Made by a program: the position numbers and the translations under genes
Part shown: positions 21,890 to 34,526 of the stretch, one piece after another
How positions within the stretch are numbered: the stretch's first letter is position 1
Layout of the letters: the number at the start of each line of letters is the position of its first letter
NCBI GenBank assembly: GCA_026075535.2
Contig: AP026538.1
Span: 6,510,001 to 6,574,000 of the forward strand
DNA: 64,000 nt
Source: Tricholoma matsutake
Lineage: Eukaryota; Basidiomycota; Agaricomycetes; Agaricales; Tricholomataceae
Reading direction: 5' to 3'
Notes under the pieces: generated by a model
What the model was told of the DNA's origin: nothing
Databases searched by the model: none
What the model saw: the letters and a program-made list of their open reading frames with translations, nothing else

Positions 21890-22190
21890 TTCTCCCCTCC
21901 CATCATTCCCCCTTCCTGTCATTCCCCCTTCCTGTCATTCCCCCTTCCTGTCATTCCCCTTCCTGTCATTCCCCCTTCCCATTGTTCCCCCTTCCCATTG
22001 TTCCCCCTTCCCATTGTTCCCCCTTCCCATTGATCCCCCTTCCCGTTGTTCCCCCTTCCCATTGTTCCCCCTTCCCATTGTTCCCCCTTCCCATTGTTCC
22101 CCCTTCCCATTGATCCCCCTTCCCGTTGTTCCCCCTTCCTGTCATTCCCCCTTCCTGTTGTTCTCCCCTCTTGTCATTCCCCCCTCCTGC
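21890..22190. repeat. 17-bp minisatellite (CCCCTTCCCATTGTTCC)
   Basis: About 15-17 tandem copies with single-base variants (CCTGTCATT, CCCATTGAT). Because 17 is not a multiple of 3, all frames stay open as proline-rich ORFs, which I regard as artefacts. Confidence 0.88.
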
Positions 22191-22288
22191 TGGTTCATCA
22201 TCAAGCACCCACGATCACCCTGCAAGCAGGGGCTTGCAGTGGTGGGTGGCAGGTGGTGGCTCGTGGTCATTATTTTCATAGTTAGTAA

Positions 22289-22339
22289 CTAAAAAGTTTG
22301 TTAGTAAAAATAAATGAAATGAGAAGAAAAAAAACATAC
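22289..22339 (-). other. Spliceosomal intron (51 nt) in X
   Basis: Minus strand: donor GTATGT, branch CTAACAAAC and acceptor TTTTTAG. The palindromic exon GGCCCAAGAGATGTC...CTTGGGCC is at 22343-22373. Confidence 0.68.
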
Positions 22340-22631
22340 CAGTGGCCCAAGACTGACGACATCTCTTGGGCCTTTTTTTTGGTTTGCCTCATTGATCCCC
22401 CCTCTCCCCATGTCCCATTGTTGTTGTTGTTGTCATCCCCTGTTATCATTCCCCGGTTGTCGTTGTCATTGTCCCATCCTCATCCTTGTTGTTCCCCATC
22501 CCTCTCTTCCTTCTCGTGCCTGCGTTGCATTGGCATGTCACTGTTGTTGTTGTTGTCCTCCCCCATTGTTCGCTTGTGCCATCCCAGTGTCTTCGTTCGC
22601 CCTTGTTGTCCCGTCATCATCATCAATGTAC

Positions 22632-22686
22632 CTAAAAGGTTTGTTAGTAAAAAAAGAATAGAATGAGAAAGAAGAAAAAAACATAC
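22632..22686 (-). other. Spliceosomal intron (55 nt) in X
   Basis: Minus strand: exon CCACAG, donor GTATGT, branch CTAACAAAC and acceptor CTTTTAG. The palindromic exon GGGCCCAAGAGATGTCG...TGTCTCTTGGGCC is at 22692-22734. Confidence 0.7.
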
Positions 22687-22921
22687 CTGTGGCCCAAGAG
22701 ACATCAATGCGTCAACGACATCTCTTGGGCCCTTTTTGCATTTGGTTTGTCTTCATCTTGTCATTGCATTGGTGTCTCATCATTGCCATTCATGTCATTT
22801 TGGAGTTGCACCCATTCCCACCCTGCGAGCAGTTGCTCGCAGTGGTGGTTCTTGGGTGGTGGCTGTGTCAGTTGTCAATGTGGTTTTTGGGCCATGGCAT
22901 TGTTAGAGATTAAAATAAAAC

Positions 22922-23022
22922 CTATCATTAATGAAAAATGAGTCAGTTATAACAAAACAACAAAGAACATTTAAAAAAAACATACCAGTAAATGAAAATG
23001 AACAAGAAAGAAAAAAACTTAC
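22922..23022 (-). other. Spliceosomal intron (101 nt, or shorter with an inner donor) in X
   Basis: Minus strand: exon CCACAG, donor GTAAGT, a second possible donor GTATGT at 22985, branch ACTGACT and acceptor GATAG. The palindromic exon GGCCCAAGAGATGTCGATG...CTCTTGGACC is at 23028-23063. Confidence 0.62.
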
Positions 23023-23826
23023 CTGTGGTCCAAGAGACATCATCGACATCTCTTGGGCCTCATTTTAGGAGTGGGTGGGGGAGTGGTGGTGGTAGTGGTG
23101 CAAGTGGTGAGTGGTATGGTGGTGGTAGAGGTGGTAGGAGGGAGGCAGCGCTGTCCACCGCAAATGTTGGAAGAGAAAGAAAGGGTGTGTGAATATGTGA
23201 GAACCTGGTTGATATTGCACATGAAGTTGATGTGTCAGGTATGTCAGATATAGATATGTAGCCCAGATATGTCATGTGACTGATTGCATGAGGGCAGGTA
23301 GGGATAACTTTACTCTTCCACAATGCATAGATGGCAACAAAATGAAATTCAGCCTCTTGTGGTACGAAATATTATCTGAGATTCCCTGCAAAAAACATTC
23401 TTTAGGTCATGAAATATAAACAGTCAATTCAATCTTTAATGGATGAAACCTTCTACTAAAGCATCTTATAATGGTATGAAATTTCTATTCTATCTCAGGC
23501 TGAAAAACACACTCTGTAATCCACTCCTTTGAGGCAGGAAATATTATCCCATAAATTGTTGAAAAACTTGATGAAAATTCATATGTTAGATGGTTGAAAA
23601 TCCATACCCTCATCTTGGATTAAAATCACCCCCTGCTTTTCATCCCCTTGTAAAATGAAATTTCATTCCATTAGGTTATGAAAATTTTGTAAGGTAACAC
23701 ATATGAACTCCATCCCTTGGATGGCTGAAATATATGGGATGAAAATTCATCCCAAATTCATCCACCCCAAATTCAGCCATTTATGTTAGGAAATTCATAT
23801 TTTAGCACTTAAATGGCTGAAAACCT

Positions 23827-24532
23827 GTTAAGAACTGATCCTAAAGGCCACTTCGGAATCCGACCGGACACTGTGGGTGATGATAGCAGGGGGATTGTTG
23901 GGTCGATGCGGATTCTGCAGGAGGGGAAACGGAAAGGACTTGGCTTCAGCTTGTAAGAAGCTGCACCCTTCACCTCGTCTGGTGTCCTAATTTCAAGTTG
24001 AGGGTTTAGAGGTAGGAGCGGGAGAGTGCGGGTAAATGTGGGGAGGAGTACAGAGGGACTTAGGTTAAGTTCAGATGAGACTAGAACTTCAGAGGGAGAC
24101 TAGAGGTTGAGTCGAATGGAGTTCAGACTCTTAGAGGACAGGGGTTGGAGTAGAAGGAGGTTTTAGATTGGCAGGGTAAAGTCGAGTCTATGTCAATATA
24201 CGAACTGAGGAATACAAGGCAAAACTAACTAAGCTTAAATACTGTAGTCCAGAATAATGCGGAACAGGAACGAAGACTGCGGCAGTGTCTCGACTGCATA
24301 GATAAATTATCTAGCGGGAGCCACACAGGAATCCGTAGTTGAATTTGCAATAGAGACGGCAGCCTTGGAAGGCAGCCATGGATGCTGTACAAGGCGGCCT
24401 GGTGCACAGCAGTGTGGGCAGTGCAAGGCGGCCGGGAACGAAATCGGGAGGTGTAGGCAAAAGTCATGTTGGACGTGTGGGAACGAGTCGGATGGATGCG
24501 GGTTCTGATCGGGCGAGGAACGGTTCTTGACA
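23827..24532 (-). repeat. Solo LTR of the Gypsy-C type, 5-bp TSD
   Basis: On the minus strand it starts TGTCAAGAAC and ends GTTCTTAACA. Perfect TSD AAACC at 23822-23826 and 24533-24537. It shares a long block with the Gypsy-C 5' LTR (12486-13044). It is CG-richer and less decayed than the Gypsy-C copy, so its internal region was probably lost by LTR-LTR recombination fairly recently. Confidence 0.87.
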
Positions 24533-24919
24533 AAACCCTACCATGCCAGGTCCACAGTGATGGTCGTCAATGGTCGATAGCACTGGGGGATTCTACCCCA
24601 TGAGCATTCACCAGTAGCACCCGTGATCAAGGGTGGCATACCTGGCAGCTGCTCGAGTCTCCTGGTGTTCCTCTTCTGTCATCTCTGTTCTGTTTCCACT
24701 GCATCTCTGCCATCTCCATGGTTGCATTACTTGTCTACACACTGCCGTAGCTCAAGCCTCCTGGCGTTGCTCTGTTGTCGTTTCTGTTCTGTTTCCGCCA
24801 TCTCTCTGCCATCTCCATGGTTGCATCAGCATTCAACACCCTGTCATAGTGGTGCAATGTTATCGTTCACTGTTGTTTGGAAGGTGGTGTAGCCATCATG
24901 GTAGGCAGAACTAAAGAAG

Positions 24920-24951
24920 CTATTAAAAGAACAAGATTAGTTACACAAAAT
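24920..24951 (-). other. Acceptor half of an X intron split by Gypsy-B
   Basis: The acceptor side (branch CTAATC, acceptor AATAG on the minus strand) lies here. The donor side (GTAAGT) with its palindromic exon lies at 37869-37888 and beyond. Gypsy-B entered between them with TSD AAAAT. Confidence 0.65.
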
Positions 24952-25400
24952 TGTAACAGTATCTCTATACTCTTACTGACTTTCATCCCTTCTTATGACT
25001 GACAATGATTAGTCATACACATGATCATGTGCATTCATGTTGACATGCCCTCATGTCTTGGATATAGATTCATTCACCCTTGAATACACACCAACTTCCT
25101 GTTTACTTTGTTCCCCTGTTTACTTCATTCCCCTGTTTCTGAGTGACAGAAGTAGAAGAGTACTTCTGCACTTTTTTTTTAAACACAAACTTGGAACCTC
25201 TGCTTCTGAAACATCCCAATGACCCGAGAATTCAAACCACAAGGCTTCCCGCCTATTATTTTCTGCAATGAACTGCCAAACCCAGTCAATTAATCGCCTA
25301 ATCCAAGAACACAATCAACCCCTTCAGACAGAGAAGCTGTCACCAAAGGTGGCCCCACATCATCATAGGGTGACCTTATCACCCCAGAACATCAGCAGTG
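24952..25400 (+). repeat. Gypsy-B 5' LTR (right end approximate)
   Basis: The start TGTAACAGTATCTCTATACT is repeated at 37707. The gag-side boundary cannot be set because the 3' LTR diverges after about 80 bases. Confidence 0.55.
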
Positions 25401-25410
25401 AAAGACCCCA

Positions 25411-27850
25411 ATGATTTTGAGTGGTATATATGTACAGAGCGCAGCGCTGAACCTGACACTCACCCCAACTTACACATCCACTGCACTTTCATCATACAAC
25501 CTGTCTTGTCTCCCCTCTCGACCAGCACCACTCACTACCTGGAGCAGAGCCCATCTTAACTTGGCCCAGCTGATCACACCATGCCCCCTGTCCTCACTCA
25601 CCCTGACCCCAGCATCGTCCCTGCCCCACACCGCCCAGCGCATACACCAACGCAACTCCTCATCAGACTCAGACACGACCCCCCAGACCCTTTCATCCAC
25701 AATCACTATGTTGCCCTCAATTGACCCATTGTATGGGCTGGCAGAAGTACACCAGTCCTCGCCCTCTGCTTTGCCTATCCTCGCTGATAGGTCCACTGTG
25801 TGCTCTAAACTCTGGGACTGTCTCCAGAGGCATCAAAACATCAAAATGCATGCTCCCAACCCCTACGAACCCCATGACACTGCTCTGAAACTATTTCAAT
25901 CGACTTCGAACAACTTCAAATGATCTCGAACGACTTCAAATGACTTCAAATGATCTCAAATGACTTCGAATGACTTCAAACGACTTCAAACGATATCGCA
26001 GCACTTCAAACGCCTTCGGCTGCTGTACACCAATCGCACCACCCTTGGGATACATGCAGCACACCTTGTAAGAATTAGTGCGTCGCATATCGAGCACCAC
26101 CGGACATGAGGAGATACAACGATGGGATTCTAGGACGCGATTGTGGTGCTTTGACACCTTGATGATATATTAGATCAATGGGGACAGGTACCAGTGATAA
26201 ATCATGTCTCTAGATGTTTCCCTTCTTATCGTCTTTCATTTATTCTATGATTTGCAAAGATTCTCTATTGTTTTATATCTTGCCTCATGTATTCCTCATG
26301 TTTTATTTCCTTTTTAGTATCACTTCTCCCAAACATATATAGCCTTGTACTAGCTACTTAGAAGAAGAGAATACATTGTCCTCTCACATCAATCATCTGA
26401 TTTAAGAGCTATTCTCTTGAGTCCAAGCATCTTGACTTAGTCTCGAAATTCAGTGTTTTACACCAAATTTCCTCAAACTCCTCGTACTAGCTTCACAAAA
26501 CTATTACATATTGTCTATCCTCTCTAGACCCCTTTCTACATCCTCATAGTCTATCCTCAGTCACTGTCAAAGGCGTCTTCGTCTTCTATAAAGACCTTTG
26601 AACTTCTTCAAACTTCATCGCACTTCTTCACACTTCATCGCACCTCTTCAAATACTTGTCGAACTTCATTAAATTTCCCTCAAACATTATTGCAGCACTT
26701 TGTATGCCCTCAATTATTATCGAACTTCTCTTGAACATCATCGCAGCGCTTCGAATACTTTTGAGCCTCTTTGAACCTCATTGCACCTCATTGCACCTCA
26801 TTGCACGCCCTTTAGAGTCGTTTTCATACCCCTGGTTTACAGTGGTGATATTTAGTACCACCTTGCAACCTTCCTCTAACTAGCATTATACCATTCGAGC
26901 CCTTATTGTGGGTTTTGTTTGGGTTTCCTGGTCAAGTATCATCAACGCTTGACTGTCTCTGTCCTGTGCCAATTTGAAAATGCCTGCCGCCGCTATTTCT
27001 CCCTGAAAAACATCAACGCCAATGACTGTGTCAGCAAAATCATTTACAACTTCGAATCATCTGCGGTACAGTCCTGGGTTTCAACTGATGAACCCCACCT
27101 CATTGCACTTCAGTTTCCTGCCTTCTTGGTGGAGCTGAAAAAGAAATTCTTGCCAAGGTCTTGGGAGGATGAACTGGTGCAGGACCAGATTAGCATGCAG
27201 GGCTCGACAAATTTTCTCACCTGGGTCAACACTGTTTGAAATGCCAATGACAAACTGTGTGCAGCTGGCTCAGACTATCATATTGATAACAACAGCTTCT
27301 GCCATCACCTTATCCCTCGCCTCTCCAACAGCCTCAAATGCCTGTACAAGGCAAACAACAGCACCACCCCTGGTGTGACCAAGGGAACCTTAGACACCAT
27401 TACCAACCTCGATGATTGGTTGGAATGACTTCACCTGCTTGAGCAAGATCTCCAAGCAACACATGGAGCTGGCTGGGTCATGAAAGTGACCAAGGCCAGC
27501 AACACCCCCAACCCCATCCCTGCCACTGTTACTACACCTGTTTCATTGATGCCCTCAGCAACCATCCCACTCAGCCCCCTCACTGAGGGCGAGAAGAATC
27601 TTCTCAGGCTCCACCTCTGGTGCTTCAAATGTTGCATCTTTTATGCAGGACATGTGGGATGAAACTGCAACAACCCATGCCCAACCACCAAAGACTGCAG
27701 GAGGGTCACAGCAACACATGCAGCAAGGGCAAAGAGTGCATATGAAAAGAAGGCAGCAAGCATAACCAAAGTTGCAGCTGTTTTTGAAGGAGCAACCATG
27801 TTTGATGACAGCGAGAGTGACGGAGAGGCAGAAGAGTGGGTAGACACAAA
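25411..27850 (+). pseudogene. Gypsy-B gag remnant, split by solo LTR E1
   Basis: The N-terminal part is at about 25411-25784. After E1 (25785-26944) the capsid continues: LTVSVLCQFENACRRYFSLK, KIIYNFESSAVQSWV, LKKKFLPRSWEDELVQDQIS (26945-27240). A zinc knuckle is at about 27620-27680 (CFKC..., GHVG, stop for Arg, NC: C-X2-C...H-X4-C). A stop is at 27237 and others follow. The acidic tail FDDSESDGEAEEW precedes the protease. The family resemblance is to basidiomycete Gypsy capsids. Confidence 0.82.
25785..26944 (+). repeat. E1: long solo LTR of family E
   Basis: Starts TGATAGGTCC and ends GTATCATCA, like E2, E3 and E4. It splits the Gypsy-B gag; flanks CGCT / ACGCT are a probable TSD. Variable tandem stretches of ACTTCAAATGATCTCGA (25893-26000) and CTTCGAACTTCATCGCA (26580-26810) are present. 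TATATAGCCTTGTACTAG in the middle is TATA-box-like. Confidence 0.75.
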
Positions 27851-30376
27851 TGAATGTGACCACCCCTTTTGACCTCCCTCCCCACCTCCTCTGGACCTGT
27901 TGTCTCGACACTCCTGCTACATGTGCACCTACTCCCGTCAAAGCGCTTATTGATTATGGTTCTTCCCCAGTCTTGATTTCTAGTGACCTTGCAGAACTGT
28001 TATGCCTAACACCTTGCCCACTGTTCAAACCACTCTCTGTATCTGGTGCATTCACAAAGAAATGAAAGTCTCCCAAAGTTTTAGCATTGACTCATTACTG
28101 TAGATTATCAATCCAATCCCCAGACACCCTGTGGCATTCCTGTGCAATCAACGCAATCATTTGTCCTGAACTCCACACAGACCTTATATTGGGCCTGGAC
28201 TTTCTAGCTAAGAATAAGATTGTGGTTGATGCGGACCTCCAAACTGCAATAGCAAAAGAAACAGGAAACAATCTTCTAAACCCACCTGACCCTGAATCTA
28301 AGAAGCGATGCATAGTAAGATCACCCATGGATGCCCACGCAAATACTGAGCAGGGTGGAAAATGCTCTGTTGCCGCTGGCCGCATTAGACCCTCTTCATC
28401 ACTGTATGCATCACCATCGTTCATTATCCCCAAGGCAGACCCCACAGTTGTTCCCCACTGGGTGAACGACTACCATCACTTGAACCACCTGACAGTCCCT
28501 GATAACTATCCTCTCCCACAGATTGATGACATTTTGGCAGACTGTGCCAAAGGAAAGATTTGGGGGAAAATCAACATGACGAATTCCTTCTTCCAAACCC
28601 TCGTACATCCTGACCACATCAAATACACAGCAACCCTGATGCCCTTCGGCCTCTGGGAATGGGTCATTATGCCCATGGGGATGAGGAACTTGCCAGTGAT
28701 GCACCAACGGCATGTAACATTAGCGCTTAAGGATTATATTGGTAAAATTTGCCATGTATACCTAGACGACATCATCATCTGGTCGAGCAAACACCAAACC
28801 AACATAACTCTCATTCTTGAGGCTTTACAAAAATCAGAGCTGTACTGCTTGACAATGAAATCCACACTGTTCACAACCGAAATCGACTTCCTCAGCCATC
28901 ACATCTCCGCACAGGGGATAGAGGCAGACACCTCAAAACTGGCTCGCATACTTGGTTGGCCAGCACCACAATCTGCAAAACATGTGCAACAATTCCTCAG
29001 GCTGGTACGATACATTGCGACCTTCCTGCCTACACTTGCTGAGTGTTAGGAAACCACCCCATTACCTAATAAAATTTCATTTTATTTACTATGTCGAATT
29101 ACGCTACATGATGCCAAATGATGCTACACTTTGATAGCATGAGAATTTTATTTTGCATGCATCAAAATGTATGCACATGTACAAGTGCGTCGGTAACAAC
29201 AATGTACAATATGTGTAACATAGTATATAAACCCTAAATATATGCCTAGGGGACCCCAGTTGTGTTCTCTTAGGTATTCCACCTACGTTTTCGGTGTGAA
29301 AGGCCTATCTCAACAAACTCACCTATTAATAACCCCTCGCATCAAAACCATCAATTCCCCATCATGAGCGCGGATCCTGCCCCCTTCTTGTAGAGAGAAC
29401 CCGCACGGTCTTAGCTAGCAGATAGTGGGTGTTGCCCTAACACTGAGCATACAGCAGTTCTCACTCCCCTCACTGACAAGGAATTTAACACCACACTGGA
29501 CAATGGAACATCAGCACGCTTTTGATGCCATTAAACAACTGGTAGTCAGCTGAGATTGCCTAACCACCATCGACCACAAAACACCAGGCAACAACAAAAT
29601 CTTTGTGATGTGCAATGCAAGCAAACATTGAATGGGTGCAGTACTGGCCTTTGGGCCCTCATGGGAAACAGCACGACCAGTGGCTTTCAAAAGCCAGCAA
29701 CTGAATAGTACAGAGCACAACTACCCTGTGCATGAGCAAGAGATGCTTGCAATCATGCGAGCGTTGAAAAAGTGGAGAGTCAATCTTCTGGGAACACACA
29801 TCCATATCCGGACCAACCATAAAACCCTGCAAAACTTCAATTTCCAATGGGACCTTTCACAACTACAAGTGTGGTGGATGGAATACCTCTCCCAGTATGA
29901 GTACACTATAACTTACATCAATGGCGAGATGAACACTGTTGCGGATGCACTCTCCCAATTACCTGATTCTGTGGACAAAAAGCCTGCAAGGATTGTGGCT
30001 GTGGCCATTTTTGAAATCCAAAGTGATCCCAAACTTATTAAACAGATTATGAAAGGTTACCGTGCAGACCCCTGGTGTAGTGGCATTCTCGATGATCTAA
30101 ACCATGGAATGTTGGATGAAAAACTTAACATCACGCTAAAACATGGATTAATATTCATCAGCTCTCGCTTAATTATTCCCAAATACAAGCATCTCTGGGA
30201 GCACCTGTTCCAATTGGCACACGACAACCTCAGCCACTTTGGCACCAAAAAATCCTATGCAAACTTGCAAGACAATTTCTATTGGCCAAACATGAGGTGT
30301 GACCTGGCCAAAGGATATGTACCTGGATGCATTGACTGCCAAAGATACAAGGGGACTATGTCCAAACCACCCGGCT
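27850..30376 (+). pseudogene. Gypsy-B pol, PR-RT-RH-IN N-terminus
   Basis: The protease core is at about 27935-28060: KALIDYGSSPVLISSDLAEL, catalytic D-Y-G for D-S/T-G. RT at 28400-29040 has [19 protein letters not shown] and an intact catalytic VYLDDIIIWS at about 28755. A Copia-type solo LTR then splits it at 29044-29442. RNase H follows (AVLAFGPSWETARPVAF, HEQEMLAIMRAL, IRTNHKTLQNF, where the usual TDH is TNH) and the integrase zinc region HFGTKKSYANL...CIDCQRYKG (29640-30370). LINE2 interrupts it at CCCTTCATCCATT. It is broken by a stop near 27236 upstream and by frame changes around 27870-28080. Confidence 0.86.
29044..29442. repeat. Copia-type solo LTR, 399 bp, 5-bp TSD
   Basis: Ends TGTTAGGAAACC and GGTGTTGCCCTAACA. 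Perfect TSD CTGAG at 29039-29043 and 29443-29447 inside the Gypsy-B pol. TGTTAG...CTAACA ends are usual in Copia LTRs; without internal sequence the superfamily is inference. ATAGTATATAAACCC at about 29220 is TATA-box-like. Confidence 0.85.
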
Positions 30377-30618
30377 CCCTTCATCCATTTTTTTTTTTTC
30401 CCCATTTATTCTCCTTTGTGGCAAACCATATGTGAGAGACTAAATATGTACTGTGCAGTAGTCCAATAGTAATTGTATCATTCAAATTCCTTGTCATCAG
30501 GAAAGAGTCGCTTGGTGGGACTTGGGTGCCATTTCGTGCTGCAATAAGTGGTGCTGTGGCTGTGTATATTATAATTGTATTGTCCATTGTTTGTCAACAT
30601 TTTTCTCGCTCTTCTCTT

Positions 30619-33600
30619 CTATTCCTCCTCTAATGTTGGTAACTTCCCAAATGTGCTCTGCCATCTCCCTGTTTCTGTGATGTATAAGAAAAATCCACAT
30701 AAGGTTTTTGGCATGGTGAGCAGCTTTGTAATGTCAATGCTTCTCCCTCCTGTGTTGTTGCATGAGGTTTGTCTGGCTGCATTGTGTGCTGGGCAGTGCA
30801 GTAAGAAGTGTTGTATGGTCTCCTCAGCCTGTTGGCAAGCTGGGCAGGTCAGTGAGTCTGCTTTTCTGATACGGTGGAGGTGCTTAGCTAATGGTACATG
30901 TCCCATTCTCAACTGTGAAAGGATGTGAGCTTTTTTGGCAACAGTGTGATGAGCTTGAGGTACTTGTTGGAGGGGGTTGTGGGGTCTGTTTTCTTCATCT
31001 TGTTGTACCGCTGTGATGTTGTCCATGCTCTCTGTGCCCTCTCCTTGAGTTTCTCCCCATATGCTTGTACCATCGCCAACTTGCTGTATGGCAGTTTCCT
31101 TCTGAGTAGCTTTGGTAGTTTGTCTGCAGGACTGCTGCCATCTGTGATCACTTTCTTCGCCTCCTCATCTGCTTTCTTGTTCCCTTCTACCCCTTTGTGT
31201 CCCAGGACCCACTTGATCTTTATTCGTATGCCTGCATGCTTCTTCCATAATGCTGTGATGCTCTTGTGGATGGCATCAAAGATGTAATGACCTGCAGAGG
31301 GTTTCGTTAGTGTGGTTGCTTTAATGGAAGCTTGATTGTCAATGTAAATAGTAGCTGATCGTATTCCCCACTCGTTATTTATCAGTTTCATGCCTAGTAG
31401 GGCTCTGACTCCTTCCCCTTCAAATACTGTGTGTTGGCATTGTGATCCAAGCCGGTGTCATAGTGATGCCTTGAGCCTCCCCCTCCTGTATAGGGCTGCG
31501 CTGGCTCCTATGTGATTCTCCATCCCAGACCCATCTGTGAAGACCTTGACATCTGGGTTGTCATTCAGTATTGACTCTATTGCCTTGTCTGGGTCTGTTA
31601 TGATTTCCGTCGTTATGATGGGTGTCCATCGTGGCTCGAATCTGACTGTTTCGATGGTCTCGATCTTCTCTGGCTTTATCCCATACCTGTGCATTAAGTC
31701 ATGTAACGGGGTGGGTTGCTTCACTAGTTTGTTCACTGCATTCCTGACTGGCTTGTGGAGTGGGTGTGATTTGGGTAGTGTTGCCAAATGTAATGCTGCC
31801 CAGTGTCTGTGCTTGTCCACCACCATGTGGAATGGTAGCAGGTTTGCCATAACCTCCAATGCATGCATGGCCATGGTCTTCATGGCGCCCATTATCATGA
31901 CTGCCGCTCAGCATTGTATTGAGGCGAGTTTGGTGAGTATTGCTTGTTTTGTTCTGGCTTTGTCCTCCCTCTTGCCTACATTCTGTTTTGGGGTGAGGAA
32001 GACATCAGCAGCATATAGCATTCGGGGGATAGCAATGGATATATATAGTTGTTGGAAGTACTTAGCGTGTATACCCTTCGACGCCCGGGCTATTCTGCTG
32101 AATTGTATTACCCAGTCCTGTCCTCTTGCGAGTGCCGCAGCAGATTGTCCCTTCCAGTTCAGCTTGTTGTCGACCATGACTCCTAGGAATCTCACTGACT
32201 CCTTCAATGGAATGCGTTGGTTGCTTAGGATCAGCATGCTATGAGGGGTTGGGATCTTCTTCTTGGGGTTGACTGGGTGTGGGATCAGCTTCTTTGTAAT
32301 GTCCAGGAGCTGGAACTTTTCAATTCCGAATTCGCAGTTGTGGATTTTTGCCCATTCAAAGACACCATTCGAGTGGTTCATGATGTTTCTTAGCTTTTCG
32401 TGGGTTTCCTTAAAGTCCACACTGGTGACTATGATCGCCGTGTCATTGACATATAGCAGCATATGTTCCCCATTCTTGATAACTGGGGCCTTCAGTAGGT
32501 CAGCATTGTAGAAGAGATAGCAGATTTCTGAGAAAGGGTCTCCCTGGTCTAAGCTGTTTAGGACGACAAAGATTTCTGTTTGGAAGTCGTCAAAGGATAT
32601 GGTGGTGCATCTGTTGCCAAGTCTTCTTTTCATCCATTCGATGTATTCCTTGGGTACTCCATGTCTCCGCATGTTGTGAAATAGTTGCTTGATGTCTACA
32701 CTGGGGAAGGCACCTTTAACGTCCAAGAAGAGGGCAGAGGCAACTTGACCTTTTCTCCAGGCGTCTTTCACTGTCTTTTCTGGCGCCGAAATGGTTTGCG
32801 GGTAGCAGGTTATGTATTTCACACATGGTGACAATGTCTTCCATTTGGCAGCTGTTGAGTAGCCTGGCCATTCCATTGGAGAGTACAATAGGTTGCTATG
32901 CTGACGGTGACATGTAGTCTGGTTTACCTGGTTTTTTGAGGATGACCGTTTCTGTGAGCGACCATTCCTGTGGGTAATAGTTCAGAGTGTTAGTCGCTCG
33001 GAATAGTGGGGCGAGGTGTGGGACAAGGTCTTCTCTGGCATGTATCAGTACCGAGTTTGGGACTGTTCCCCTTCTGCTCACTTTGAATGGTTTTATTTTT
33101 CGTATTGCCCTGTGGATTCATCGGTGATGTTCTGGAATTTCCATCGTGGTGGTGGGTACCAGTAGTCATCCAGGGGTGCGGTCAGTGTTGGGTTTTCTGG
33201 GGGGAAGAAGGTCTCATAGAACAGTTGTCCTTTGGCAGTGTTGTCCGCTGCTTCCTTGGTGATCCTTTTTGTTGTGGGGTCCCTCACCTGCAGTGTCGGG
33301 ATCCTCATCTTACCAGCATCTGACAGTGGCGAGGTAACGAGCTTGCTTGCCTGCCATATGTCTGCTTCATCCAGCCCTTCCAACCATTCTATCCAGTGTT
33401 CAGCCTTCGCCTGCCGTATCTTTTCAGCATATCGGTTCCGTTGCTGACGATGTTCATTATGGATAGGGTGGTTCGGGTTTGCATGCTGGTGTTTCGCCCT
33501 ACCTGCCAGTTGTTGCATTTGTTTCTTTTCCTTGGAGAGTTCTGGTGACCACCACCGTTTCGAGTATGGGCTCAGTTTCGACAGTTCCACATTCTTGTTG

Positions 33601-34520
33601 ATGGCATCCTGTATCGCTTCATTCAATGCTCTGAGTTTTTCGTCAAAGCTCTGGATGCTGGGTATTTCTGTGGGTGGAGGGAGGTTAGCGAGGTTTGCTC
33701 TCAAAGTTTTTACCAGTTCTGTCCAGTCTGCTCGTCTGAAATTGTGTCTGGGTGTACTTTTGACTCTTGGTGTGCAGATGTCTATCCATGTTACGATGGG
33801 GTAGTGGTCCATTTTTACTGGATGCGACTCGTCGTCTGTGTCGCATTTGACTATCGCATTCAGTAGACCCGTGCTGCAGAAGACGTTGTCCACTCTGGTG
33901 TGATTCCCTGTGTTGTGAGCTCATAGTGTTGGGGTGTATGCTGGGAGGGCCATTTTCATATTGTGTCTTCCTAACATGTTGAGCAGGGGTTGCATTAGTT
34001 CTAGGTTTTCTCGCATGAAGAGGTGTGCGTTTCAAGCCTCGTCCCATAGGGGGTGGTGACAATTAAAGTCGCCCAGCCACATTGTGTGTAGCGGGCCTGT
34101 GGTATATCTCTGCCATTCGTGGTCTCGCATGTATGCGGACAGGTGGGTTAGTGCGCCATTATTGTTACAGTCATTATAGATGTTGATTATGTGTAACATT
34201 CCAAATTCCCCTGTAAGTTCTATTGCTGTGATGTCTGGGTGTTGGAATTGTATCTGCTTCCAGGTGTCCATAGATATGTTAGTATTAATTAGTATTGCCA
34301 CTCTTGTTGCTTGCGGGTGGTCCTTGTGGGTATTGGGGTATATGGTAATCCACTGTCGGTTAGCTCATGACTTGCCATTGAAGTCAATGTATGGTTCCTG
34401 TATTGCGCAGATATCATATGTGTTGCATCTTAGGCTTACTAGTAGGTCCAGCTGACTTATGAGCGATTTGTTGACGTTTTGTTGGCAGATTTGGATGTGT
34501 CTTCGTCCGGTCCATCTTGT
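30619..34520 (-). pseudogene. LINE2 ORF2: endonuclease-RT-RNase H-zinc finger, broken by stops
   Basis: The AP-endonuclease starts HIQICQQNVNKSLISQLDLL (about 34510) with IQEPYIDFNG, WLGDFNCHHPLWDEA, RVDNVFCS and MDHYPIVT (33.8 kb). RT is 33.1-32.0 kb: ALFLDVKGAFPSVD, LDQGDPFSEICYLFYNADLL and the active box LLYVNDTAIIV, where the first Asp of YVDD is Asn (CpG to CpA). RNase H is 31.6-31.1 kb: VFTDGSGMENHIGASAALY, FEGEGVRALLG, IYIDNQASIKA, WVLGHKGVEGNKKADEEAK. The C-terminus has CPACQQAEETIQHFLLHC. There are several TGA stops and a one-base frameshift near 30910. It overlaps the end of ORF1. Confidence 0.92.
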
Positions 34521-34526
34521 TGGTTT

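Noticed and set aside
21439..22292. Long proline-rich ORFs in several frames on both strands
   Set aside because: They arise from the 17-bp CCCCTTCCCATTGTTCC minisatellite and C-rich simple sequence, which keep every frame open; no domain or start context supports a protein.
20990..23826. A further TIR element nested in X bounded by TTCATCCCAT-rich stretches
   Set aside because: The two stretches are similar in composition, but I could not find matching termini or a target duplication.
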